Shown here: one piece after another, positions 12,771 to 24,920 of the stretch
Position numbering within the stretch: position 1 is the first letter of the stretch
How the letters are laid out: the number at the start of each line of letters is the position of its first letter
DNA from: Pegea sp. RAD2-039
Taxonomy: Eukaryota > Chordata > Thaliacea > Salpida > Salpidae
Assembly: GCA_034620365.1 (NCBI GenBank)
Contig: JAQGEQ010000058.1
Span: forward strand, 744,001-808,000
Direction of reading: 5' to 3'
Length of the DNA stretch: 64,000 bases
Notes under the pieces: generated by a model
What the model was told of the DNA's origin: nothing
The model's input: only the letters and a program-made list of their open reading frames with translations
The model's database searches: none
Program-made: the position numbers and the translations under genes

Positions 12771-14451
12771 TCATGTCTGTACTCTAACTTCGACTAAAGA
12801 AGAACGGTTTGAAGTTGTTTCGGATTTCTTCTTTTTTAGTTGTTTTTCTGCAGCTTCAGCAGAAGATCGGTAAAAATAGAACTGTTACAATGAGTTTGAT
12901 TAACAAAATAGTTTGGAAATACAAACATTACAAACTTACAGTGCATGCTGCCACAAAAGTTCCCAGAACCAGCCCAGCGGCTACATCAGAAAAGCGATGC
13001 TTAAAGTCTATAACTCTGGTTGAGCAGGTCCATAATGCCCAAACCAAGGCGCCAATTTGAAACAAATGACGTAAAAGACGAAATCGTCGAAAGTTGGAAC
13101 AGCGATATTCAAGATAAAGCTAAAACAAACACATCATCAGTCTAAAGTCATCAAATAATGTAAATCTCACCGCAAAGTAAAATGAGACGAATAAAGCAAA
13201 TGATGAATGACCCGAAGGAAAAGATTTTCTGTGAAATATGATTTTAATAAGTTTAAAAAAATAGAAAATTTAGAAAAGGTGAGGGCAAAATATACAAAAA
13301 ATCTCACCGAGAATCAAGCAAAATGTCTTTAAAATTAGCTTTCGAGACTAAAGGATGTTCAGTATTGAGACAAGTGTAATCGGTGATGTAGGCGTGTTGA
13401 TTATTTTCGTTACATACAACAGAAGAGTTACAAATATCCAAGAAATGAGGTCGTAGTCTGCCTACTGTATGCTTTCCGATATCAGTTAAAAATGTATTTG
13501 CCGCCGCCCCAATAACGAGGTAACCTTTAGATAAATCAGAGTTTATTTATCTCTTGAAAACGTTTTATTAAAAAGTCTTTTTATATAAATGTTGACATTT
13601 TAATGAATATTTTCTAATTTTTTTATGTAAAATACTCAAATTAAATTAAAAATATAATTGAGTAAATTTTCAGATATCATTTATAAACTTACCAATCGTT
13701 CGATAAACTTCAAAGAAAATTTGGTAGAACTTCGAGGAATTGTTTGATTTATTATACAGTTTTAAACACTCTACCACACAGCACTGTAAAAAGATCAATA
13801 TTTTCAATTTAAGTCACATGTTATCAGCATTAAAGCTTCTGTGATTTAATTATATAACAAATTTCACCAATATACTTCTTATCTACTAAAAAACTCATAT
13901 GTAAGTAATAAATTTAAAATAGAACAAAAGAATTTAGTTTTCGGATATAAAGGTCATACAAAATGTAAATCAATTCTAATAAAACACACAAAAGCTTAAG
14001 TGAATAAAAAAATATAATTTTAAAGTAGATTTTCCAGCTGCTAAGTGCTTCAACTGCACCATAACCTATTTATAAAGTAGAAGGTAAAAAAAACAAATTA
14101 TAAAAAACTTACAATCACAAAAAAAGTCATAAAACCTTCCAAGAAAAGTACATACGAAGGTATCTGCCCTTTTTTGTATGGATATCTGATACCATTATCA
14201 CTACAAAAGTACCCCATTCTAGCAACGGGAACTATATCAGCGTTAAAAGCCCACATTGGTATACCAACTGAAAAAGTTAATAAAAATCATGAAAGTTATC
14301 AAAAACTGTTCAAACAAAAATCGTTTAAACTGATTAATTATAAGTTTTTAACATAATAAATAAAAAAAAAAAACTTACGCAATAGTAGGCAGCCTAAATC
14401 CAATAAAAACTTGAAAAAATGATTTGTTTTCATTTTAAGCATTATATTCAT
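12771..14451 (-). CDS. PLPP: phospholipid phosphatase (lipid phosphate phosphatase, PAP2 family)
   Basis: Seven exons on the minus strand: 14379-14451, 14113-14267, 13693-13783, 13308-13524, 13171-13228, 12940-13119, 12771-12881. All junctions are GT-AG and in phase, giving about 294 aa, the usual length for the family. These integral membrane enzymes dephosphorylate phosphatidate, lysophosphatidate and sphingosine-1-phosphate. The three catalytic motifs are present: KHTVGRLRP at about 124-132, PSGH at 183-186, and TRVIDFKHRFSD at 232-243 with the catalytic His at 239. The usual Ser of the third motif is Thr. YFCSDNGIRYPYK after the first membrane segment and GRLRPHFLDIC are typical of animal LPPs. 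The C-terminal tail is Lys-rich. The start is taken as the most upstream in-frame ATG (alternatives at 14442 and 14433); the frame stays open to an acceptor-like AG near 14492, so one more exon is possible. Which PLPP paralogue it is cannot be told. Confidence 0.93.
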
Positions 14452-14492
14452 TGAACAATCATAAAAGTCAACAAGTTCATAACAGTTTGGTA

Positions 14493-17400
14493 ACCTAAAA
14501 ATGTTTAGAAAAATAGAAAATAAGCAATCAATATTTTTGATATCTTTTATTATAAGTGTTTATGCTATTTATTAAAAAAAGAAAAATATTAACAAATCAC
14601 CAAAAAAATAAAAATGTTTTTACAAAATATAATAATAAATAAACTATACCAAAATATTACATTCAAGTCCAACAAAATTAATATAGCTAAGAAATTAAAA
14701 TATATATTTGTAAAAATTATAAGTTTAAAATATACCAAATATAATTTAAGTATCATTGAATATATAATAATAAAAATAACTATTCAGTATAAAAACCAAT
14801 CTTTATAGAAAAGTAGACTTCAAGTTAAATGTTTCTCTATATTCATTTATCTAATATCTAATTTTTTAATATCTTTTACTTTAAACATCAACTAATTGAC
14901 TATGCAAAGTAATTTTATGACAAAAAAAAAATCAAAATTTTATTTTATAACCTAAATTATAAAACAAAAATAAAGATATCTTCCTACACTATAATAAATA
15001 AAGTTTCCTGACAAATTTGTCTATCTAAAATAAACATTTAAATTTAAAAATAACGTAAAAAAGCCTTTCAAACTATACTAATCGAACTATGAGTAAACCT
15101 TAAAGTAATGTTTACCAAACCAATGAAAAAGACCTTTTTATACTAGTTCTAAAAGAAGAATTAAAAAAAGTCCAAGAAACCACAAAAGTAAAAAAAGCAT
15201 TTTTTTATTATATTCTTTCTCTATTTTCTTTTTAAAATTACGAGATGAAATTTACTTTGGCAAAATACGATTGCATTTTAAAATTAGAATAGTATTTAGA
15301 AGATAAGATTGTTTTTATAAAAAGAAATTGTCTGTATTTAAAATGTGAGTGTTTTCACAAATGTTATTAAGTTCTCTATAATTCAAAATAAAGTTTTGAG
15401 ATTTTTGATTAAAAGACAAAAGATGTATGAGCAGCTTTTACACAAGTGAAAATATAAGGTATAAGAACAATACAAACTTACTAGTGGCTACCTCTGGAAG
15501 CTAAGTACTAATTATTTTTATGAAAAGCTATAATAAAATGATATTATGAAATAATTATAATTATTAAAAAGACAGTTTATGTAATAACTCAAAATAAAAG
15601 CTTAGCAAAAAATCTAAAAAGTATTAAGTTATTTTTGATAATTACAAATTATTACTTATTTACCAACTGGATAAAATTATAAAACAATTTTTTTGCTTCG
15701 TAAATAGAAAACTGAGATAGAAGGAAATTGACTGTCTGCACATAGGCTTTAATTGTAGTTAGCAGCAAAGTGAACTGAAATACCTCTACTCTTTAGATCT
15801 AACGCTCGCTGACACATCCTAGTGACCTAAGATAATGACATCGAGTCAACGGATTACAGGTTCACTGTCTGGGGTTATTACCAAAGCCTTTGCTTTTCTC
15901 TAAGTTATAAAAAGGTAGTATTTAGTAACTACAAAATATACTGTTGCGACTTACTATTGCAGTGGCATTTGTTATCAATAAGTGGGAGGAAACTTTCTAC
16001 GCTCGACTTGTGGCGTTATATATCGCGGTATACGTTAAGACTCGTTGATGACAGGGTACCATACAATCCAGTTGGTACGATTAGCAACCGATTGTCTTAA
16101 TCCGAACTTTTAGTTATAAGATTACTTATACGTTTCTTTTAAAGAATTTTAATAACACTTTTCCAGATAAAAAAAATTTCTAAAAAACTAAGAATTAAGA
16201 AAAACATTTGAAGCCTTGAGGATTGAAAAACAAGTTTTAGAACAAAAATTTTTCATTATAATAAATGTTCTAAGCTGTCTCCTTATTTATGTAGGTAAAT
16301 ATACGTAATTACACAAGATGATATTTATATCATAGTACGTGTCATATGTACTGATTTTGCCTATCACAATATTTAATTAGTTTTAATGAGCGTTGGGAGA
16401 AATTTAAAGGAAATGACATAACACACGTAGCTTACATAAACTAAGTTAGAAGATGGACTGTAGTCTATGAGACAATTGAATAAAAATCAATTATAAATAT
16501 TTTTGTTAGATTACATGTAAATAAAATGAAAAACAACTTTTGAACATATTTTTATAAAAAAAAATCATGGTATCCACATACAAAAATACCAGAAGAAGAA
16601 AATAACTTGATTTTAATGAAAATTTTCAGTGGCATAAACAACAAAAATATGTAGAAATACACCGTAGGTCAAATGAGTTTTACAAAACGATTAAACAAAA
16701 AAAACATATTTTGTATTAGGATAATGAAAAATAAATTTCTTATAATTATTTTTTTTTGTTTTGATGAGTAAGGAATTAGAATTAAGTCGCAACATAAATT
16801 TATCTGAAGAAATAAATATTGTGCGAATAAACAAATCTAAACTATTGTGCGAAAGAAAAATGGAACCTCTTCAGGCAATAATAATTAAAAAGAAGTTATT
16901 TAATTTTTTGAGTAGCAGATTCACAAATTTATGATATTTTTGCAAATCATTTTTTATACTTATAGATTAACAAAAATTATAGAAATCCACAATCATTTGA
17001 ATCAAAAAAGTGGCTCATAAATACTTTAAATTACAATTTTAGTTTCATAAATGTAGCTATTGCTTGATATTTAGATCAAAGATCTATTTAGATCAATTTA
17101 AAACAGTTTACAAATATATAAATAGTTTATGATAGAAAGTTTAGTGCTTTTTCCATCCTTTGATAATACTTAAAACTATCCATTTTTTTAAACCTTTCAA
17201 ACTGATTAATTTTACAACAAAGTTGCAAAAGTTCAATAAATTTGTTATCTAAACTACTTGATTAAATCTTATGAAACAAAATCAAGCACCAAAAAGTTTA
17301 AACAACTAACATGCTGTTACATACTGCAGTTGTAAAATTAAAATAGGGCATTAAAAAGGGATCTTGAAATGACTGACTGTTGTAAACATTATTCACAACA

Positions 17401-20400
17401 GTATGACTCAAATCTTGAAAACTTGCCACAAACAGGAAACTTAAACTAACTTTATCCTAGCTTTTATTGTTATTACTCCTAGATAAAGAATTTTTTCCTA
17501 TCTTAATAACAGTCTCATTAAAAAAAATTTATTATGTAACAGTTATGTAAGCCAATTGAAGTTTGCTATAATGAAAGGTCTCATTAAAAAGTTTGATTTT
17601 ATTGACATGTTAATGGCTTTTTAAACTAATTTATCATCGTTTAATCATTTTTTAGAAAGCCACAAACGAATTGGAGTAAAAGGGTTATGATGACAATAAT
17701 TGAATCAAAAATATATTTTTGTTTTATTTAACTCAAGTACTTAAATATCTAAGATTTAATAACAGTAGATTCAACAAAGCCTTAAAATAGTTCAAACTTA
17801 ATTTTAGTATATATATTAATTATAAAACTTAAAAGCTTAATTATGCAACGAAAAGAATGTTAAAAGTTATAAGAAATTTTTAAGCACGAAAAGTTAAGTT
17901 TTAACAGATACATCAGTAATATTTCATTTCGAATGCTTCATAACAATTTTTGATAAATTTTGAAAATAAGATATGTTAAATATTCCCTAAATGTAAAAGT
18001 CGTTTCTAAGAAAAAATATTTTCTTGCAATTAAAAATATTATTTGATTTTTAAGGTATATGACTTTAGGTAATTTAACTAAAATGAAGTCAATTACACAA
18101 TTATGTACTTATATAGTTTTTCATAAATTTCACAAACCTTTTCATGCTAAGCAGCAGGGAAAATCTTTTCCGTTTTGTCAATCCGGAAGAATTTAAAATA
18201 TTGTTGGGTTTTTCCAGTTGGTCTAGCATGTTTACATTAAAAGTTATCATGTTTGAAAACCTTATCTAAAAATTTGTTTAAAAAAACATTTTGTTAGTTC
18301 ATTTACAGTCATCATTTCCATCAAAACCCTTTAATAGCAAATAGAACAAAAAAAAATCATTTATCAAATCTTTCAATTATCAGTAATCATTATAACTTTA
18401 ATAGTTGGAAAAGTTTCTATCAATTTTTTTGAATCATTAGTAAAAATACAAATTAATTATTCAATTGAAACTAATAAGATTTTTGTAAATCAGTCTTGAA
18501 TATATAAAGATAGCTTTGAAGTATTTTGGTAAAATACTGCTGCATATTTGCATATAACTTGAAACAAAAGAATTTTCATGATATGCTTGGTTTCGATTTC
18601 TTCTCTTCAGCAATACACTGTAATTTAACCTCTGTAAATTATTTTTTTCATTTTTACAGTCATAAAAGGTTTAATTGGCCTATATAGTCATATTCAGATA
18701 AAATTATTCTATTATATTGACAGAAAACTAATTCTATATTAATTTTGTGGTTGATGAAAGCCCTTACGATTGTCCAGAAGATTCCTTCTTTGGAACTTAA
18801 TGACCTCACAATTAGCAAATCTTAAACCAATAATACTACTTTTTGACAAGCATTTACCTAATCTTAAAGATACTCAAAAAATTGGCTTGTTAAAGCTAAC
18901 TATTGTTGATATAAGCTACCGCAATTTGAATTTATTTTATCAATTTTATGGTTATAATTCTGCAATTCTTATCATAGTTTGCTGCTTTCTCAGACTCAAT
19001 GTAGAATGAAATTTAGCAAATAAATAAGTTTAACCTGCGATAAAAGTCTAAAGTAAAGAGGTGTGGGTTATTACGTTAAGGAAGTAGTTTTTAAAAACAA
19101 TATTTCAAGCTTGCGTTTAAAATTAAGTCGAGAAATATTCAGCCATAATTGACATACAAAGTTATTAAGTTGTCAATTTGAAACTGATCAAATTTCATTT
19201 TGTATATGAAACAAAATTTAATTTATTTTTTACTTATTTTCAAGTTTTCTCTATTTTAAGAATTGTGAGATATCTAAAACCATATGATTAAAAGAACTTA
19301 GGTTGGTTGTGTTTCTTGGTTTACAAAATAAAGCAAACAACAATTTTAGTTTAAAAACTCTTTACTGTCACCGAAATGTTTTTAAGAAATAGCAAGAAAT
19401 TGGATTAAGAAAATTATTTTCAAATTAAAACAGGCCAAAAAGCGCAATCCTTGTTGTGTTTTATGGCAATAAAACTATTCAATCGTTTAAGGCTGAAGAA
19501 TGTTACACAACTTCTTGTAAAATAAAGATTTTTTTTTAAATATCTGTGTCTCAAGATACTTTTTAGATTGAAATACGGCTCATGGGCTACAAAAGTTTGA
19601 AAATATCCCATGAAAAGACTTAAGATATTTTTTATGCAGCATTATATACATATTTGGAAGTCGCAGGTTTAACAAATCTACTATTAATAGGAATACTTTT
19701 TAAAAAGCTGAAATAAAAATTTACTTTGAAACTATTAAAAATAAAAGTTAAAAATGAAATGACTAAACTTTCATTCAAACAATTATAAAACAAACTGGCA
19801 AAGTTATTAAAAAAAATTATGGTGAATTTGACAAGTTAAGCCCACATTAAGCGTTTAATGAAAACTCAACACTTTAGGTATTATATGTTAATCTAAAAAC
19901 TACGTTGAATTAAAAAATAATTATTAAATCAAATTTAAGTGTTTATTTATCAATTTAGTAATTTGCTTCGGTCCAGTCATATTTGTTTCAAAATAGGCTT
20001 TTTGAATATTCAAACTGGATATAGATTTCATTGAAATGAACTACGATATTGAGAGATAGGGCTTTCAAGGAAACAGTTTACCAGAGTGGTCATCACTTTT
20101 ACTTACAAAATCGATAAAAGTTCCGAACATTTTAAAAAGAAACTTTTCTTAAACCATTTTTAAATCTGTTGCTTGAGGCAGTTAGAAATCTTTCGTTGTT
20201 TTACCACAATCGCGACCACAGTTTGGTCCTGGAATCTATCAAAGTTAAGCTTCTTAGAAACATCTATTTTTTCTCAGAGTTACTGAAAAAGATTTGGAAA
20301 TGTTTCGAATATATAAATATAAATCAAATTTTTGCATAATTACCTAATTCTTTATAACCAAAAAGTATTTTTTTATTTATGATCAATGTTTAAATGTACT

Positions 20401-23029
20401 GATTGTCGAAATGTACCATAGAAAAAAAATCTACAATAAGAACATCTTTAATTTTGGTACATCTATTTATCAGATGAATATAATTTAAGAAATTAATGTT
20501 TCATAAAAAGTAGTTATGTAAATGTTACTAAATCTTTTGTTACTCTGCTGATACAGACTCAAACAGCATATTATAAAAACATTTTTGGATAAATATATTT
20601 CTAAACATGACGTTAAAAAGCCTTTGATTTTTATGAATTGGTTATTTGTAAGCAAGGTAAAGCTTGAGTAACCACAGGAGGTTGTAAATCAGGGAAACAA
20701 CAAACGAAATTGAGAGGCCGAAGTACTTATATTGTTACACAATCATAGTTAAAGTTTTCTCATCATTTATTGTCAATTATTTCATTTAATCAAATATCTA
20801 AAAAAACAAAATTTCTTCTTTAAAAGATTTAAATTAAATATATTTTTATTTTGTTTTATATTCTCGAAATTCGACTACAAACCATACTGTTAGTTCATTT
20901 ACGGTTATACTAGAGAAGAAACGACTACTATCTAACTATTTGATGAATTTTTACTGGCTTAGTATAACTTTAAGCAAAATTTTAACGTTAAATTGGGGTT
21001 AACCGTTGTATAGAGTTTGATTGTCATTATTTTCGATATGGTAGAACTATAAAATAGAATGTCAAACATTTTTAAAGGTTAAACAGCACACCATCAATAT
21101 AATTCGGTGGCAGTTTCATGTTTTTAAAGTTATTATAAATTTGCTTAAATTTAAATTTAATATTTGATACAGTTATTCTTTTGTTTGACAACAACTCAAT
21201 TTATAACATTTTTCATTAAATTTTTTATTAAAAAAGTTCAAAACATTTTTAATATTTTTTTTACACCAAGTTGGCTAAAAATGTCAACCTTTTATTAAAC
21301 TCTTTATTTGGTATTTGTTGTCCTGGCCACATATATACTTGCACAAAGGTTAATTACTTTATACCCGAAGAGAAATAAGCCTTTAATTTTTAGGTAGAGG
21401 TTTATATGATATTTTCCTATCAGAAAAACGATTGAATAAAATAATCTTAAATAGAATATTAGATCCAGTGAAATACAAATTTGTTTATCAACAAGTCATG
21501 GTTGTAGCTCTATCCTTGATTAATAGAAATAAATGTTTTAATAGTTTCGTACTTAATATAAAATTCTTGTACATTATATCTCAACTTTAGAAAATAATTT
21601 TATGTTTACTTTATAATCATCTTTTAATTCAAGTTTGATATATAATGTGAATTCGTTTTCGATTATAAAAGAATTGAAGCTTTAATTGATCAAATTATCG
21701 ATTATTTTATATATTTGATTTAACAAATATGTATATCAACCCAAGAGAAATGTTATAACGAAGAAAATGTTATTTAATATGACTAAAAGAAAACTTTTGA
21801 CTTTTCTAAACCTCTTCAACCTAATATTATTTCTATAATTTTGCTCTTTTTCACAAAACATTTTACACAAAAAATAAAATTTTTCAGAATGATTTGCAAT
21901 TTTTAAATAAGATATAATCTTTCTAAGCTAAATTCAAAACTTCTTTTGTGTATTTTACAAATTTAAACTAATTAAGTTAGAAAAACATACTATAAGTTTT
22001 TTATCAATACATTTAAAAAAATTCTTTGTAGTTTAAATAGTATTCGATCAAACTTTTTTTGATCTAATCTTTAATTGTATATTTATTGTATTCAAAAACA
22101 TGAGATCTTATAAACAAATTTTTGTTTTGCTGAATACATATTTGCTCTTTTCTCACTAAAAAAAAATTCATTAAATGTTTGTACAATCCTTTAACTTTAG
22201 GAATGTACAATAAAATCAGTTTAATCTTTCTCTTAGACCTCTTTGTCGATTTAGCTTATTGTCGCTATAAATAGAAACCTATTTCAAAGTATAATGTAAT
22301 AACTATTTCACGGAAATTTAGAAGATGAGCTTAAATTAAATATTTTTGCCGATACTTTTAACCTAATTATGTGATCATACCAAATAAAAAACAAATTCTT
22401 ATTTTACCTAACTTTTCCAAAAATTTTCTTCGGTTATGTCATAAAAAATTAATCTTATAATTGATTTTAAAAAGGATAATTGCAGAAAAGTTGCTAATAT
22501 AATATCTTTTTAATAAAAAAATAGTCTTAAAGTTTATAAGAACTTGATGAAGAACTTGAAATAATTACTTTATATATTAAAGGAATAAATGGTAGATAAA
22601 AAAACGTTACTTTATTTGTCTTACATAACGAGTTATAAATTGAAAGCAAAAATAAATACCTTGAAGCTGTATAAATTCTTACTTGACGTGTCTTCAATAA
22701 AGTTGTCAAACTAAATCCAAAGCAAGCTAGAAGAAATATTTCCAACTTTTAGAAAAGTTGCACATAAACCTGCTACAACTTATCCACAAAATTGTTTTCA
22801 ATAGAAACATTTAGTTTGTAAGAATAAGAGTTCAAATAAAAATTTTAAAGATTTAAATTTTGATTAATTACGGCATATATATCAAAGTAGTTCTTGTGTG
22901 AAGCGGTTAGTCACTACCTCTGAGGTAACTATTTTGCAGCAATCTGCTAGAAGCAGAAGAATTTCAAATACCAATAGTTGTTATCATGGCTAAGTTTGGT
23001 TTCTTACAAGTAGAATATATAATTAGACA
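14493..23029. other. 8.5 kb AT-rich region, no gene recognised
   Basis: Short frames only, with no motif I recognise on either strand. Two patches differ in texture. One at about 15690-16110 is less AT-rich, with many CG dinucleotides and no open frame. The other at about 22890-23000 contains GTGAAGCGGTTAGTCACTAC, which resembles the tRNA-like head of the SINE but without a B box. Spliced genes made of very small exons could be missed here. Confidence 0.5.
15690..16110. repeat. CG-containing, less AT-rich island; possible old transposon
   Basis: Segments such as CTAACGCTCGCTGACACATC and TATATCGCGGTATACG stand out from the surrounding A/T tracts. No open frame, terminal repeat or tRNA-like box could be defined. 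It may be a decayed repeat or solo LTR; this is a guess from composition only. Confidence 0.2.
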
Positions 23030-24920
23030 GCAAACTTTTGTCATCAGGCCATAAACTTACCTCCCGGGCTTGATAACAACAATGATCAAATTGTGATGGA
23101 AACGAAAAATAAAGCTGAATTGTTAAACAATTTAATAGCGTTTTTATAACCGATGATCTATCTCTTTCCTACTTCGTCATTCTCACTAACTTTTCTAAGA
23201 TGATTGATCTTGACATAACGGTCGAAATGGTAAATAAAACTATTTCTTCTTTAAAATCATCAGTTTCCAATACCCCTGATCAAATAAATCTTTTATTTTT
23301 AGGGATAACTACTTCCTCTTTATAAATACCCTACCGCTACTTATTAGCATCACTCTGAGGCGAGGAAGAGCTCCACAAATTTCGAAGAAAGCTATCATTA
23401 CTCATTTTCATAAAAAGGGTCCCAGAAACACCGCACTTAACTATCGACCAGTTTTATTGACTATAATTATCAGTAGAACTCAAGAGCATATCATATACAA
23501 TCACATGACCAGTCATTTGATGGAGCACCATCTAATATCTGATGTGCAACATGAATTTGTGAAGATCTTCTCTGACTCAACATCTCACTTTTCTTAATGA
23601 GCTTACAGTCTCTAATTTCTTCATGAAAGTAATACTCCTTCTGACATCATATGTCTCGATTTTGCTAATGCGTTTGATTATGTCCCACACAACTGGTTAC
23701 AAAAGATTACAAAAGTTAGAAATTAACAGCTTTATCTTACAGTGGATTGAAGATTACTTATAATGTAGAACCCAACAAACTCGTGTAGAAAGATCATTAT
23801 CTACTCGTAGTCAATTCATTAGTGGTGTACCTAAGGGTTCTGTTCTTGGTCCCTTTTTCTTTTTAATTTCATTAAAGACCTCATCAGAAGACTAGTAGCA
23901 GTAGATGATGTCAGTGTGTTAGATGACAGATATTTTCTTGTAATCCTTCAAAACTGTAAGCTACACAAAACATTGTAGAAAACTGGTCTATGAGCTGGCT
24001 GCTGAAAATCCAGCCCACAAAGTCTGAACTTATAACTTTCTCCCGTAAACAAGCTCCAATTTCGTTGGACCATTATTTCATCAATGGGTTTATTATTCCA
24101 CGAATATCTTCGGCCCTAGAGCTTAGCATTACCCTATCGTGACACATTTACATTTAAATGGCATTTATATTTCCAAAATTGTTGCAAAATCAATCAACCT
24201 TTGTATAAAGACGTTTAGTGTTAAGGATCTACACTTCTTTACAATCTTTTTAAGTTGTACGTACGTCCAATTCTTGAATACAATTTTAGTGCATGGATGC
24301 CACATCAAGTTGATGATATAAAATAATCGAATTTGTTCAGATAACATTTTCGAAGTTAGTATGCAGGAAATTTAATATTAAATATGATAGCTATAAGCAT
24401 TATCATAGCTTTTTTAATTTAAATACTTTGGAAGTTCGAAGGATTAAATACGACTTAATTCATATTTTTAAGATAATCCATAATTTAGTTGACCTTTAAT
24501 TCGATGATTTATTTTCCATTAGTCCTTCCCTCAACTTATAATAACTCACAAATTACATCTTAATAAGCCCATATCACTTAGTACGTTAATCAGATTGAAT
24601 TTTTACTCCTACCGCACGATTAGTACTTGGAACCAGCTGCCATCAGACATTATCATATCAGAATCACTCGCGTTGTTCAAGCAGAAGTTAAACCGTTATA
24701 ATATTGCCAACATTGTCATTTCTAAACTGTAATTGTTTTTTGTTTTTCATTTAATTAACATTCTAGGTAATTTCTTTCAGTTATATGTTTTGGGGACTAC
24801 TGAAATGCCATGTGTTACATTTTTTGACTTCTATATTTCTAATAATAGATATTATTAGTGAGAATGTGTGTTTGCGAGAGGTGCTCTTTTCAGACACCTT
24901 CCTTCGCATAAAATGTATTT
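23030..24920 (+). mobile_element. LINE copy A (CR1/Jockey-like non-LTR retrotransposon), 5'-truncated and decayed
   Basis: About 1.9 kb matching the 3' half of the longer copy at 31335-35610. It includes a reverse transcriptase region with several stops and frameshifts. GVPKGSVLGP at about 23825-23855 corresponds to the GVPQGSVLGP motif of an active enzyme, and WNQLPSD near 24630 is the typical C-terminal segment of CR1/Jockey-type ORF2. It ends at 24855-24920 with the tail GTGAGAATGTGTG, GCGAGAGGTGCTC and CACCTTCCTTCGCAT, shared with the SINE family. Not capable of coding. Confidence 0.85.

Noticed and set aside
14614..14808. Plus-strand 64-codon frame
   Set aside because: Composition is almost entirely Ile, Lys, Asn, Tyr and Leu, as expected from random A/T sequence.
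22527..22745. Minus-strand 72-codon frame with a Ser-rich end
   Set aside because: Low-complexity hydrophobic translation of AT-rich DNA; no splice context or family match.
22890..23000. Possible additional SINE head before LINE A
   Set aside because: GTGAAGCGGTTAGTCACTAC resembles the SINE A-box region, but no B box, body or tail follows.
24139..24347. Short frames on both strands at 24.1-24.3 kb
   Set aside because: They fall inside decayed LINE A and do not continue its coding order as an intact protein.
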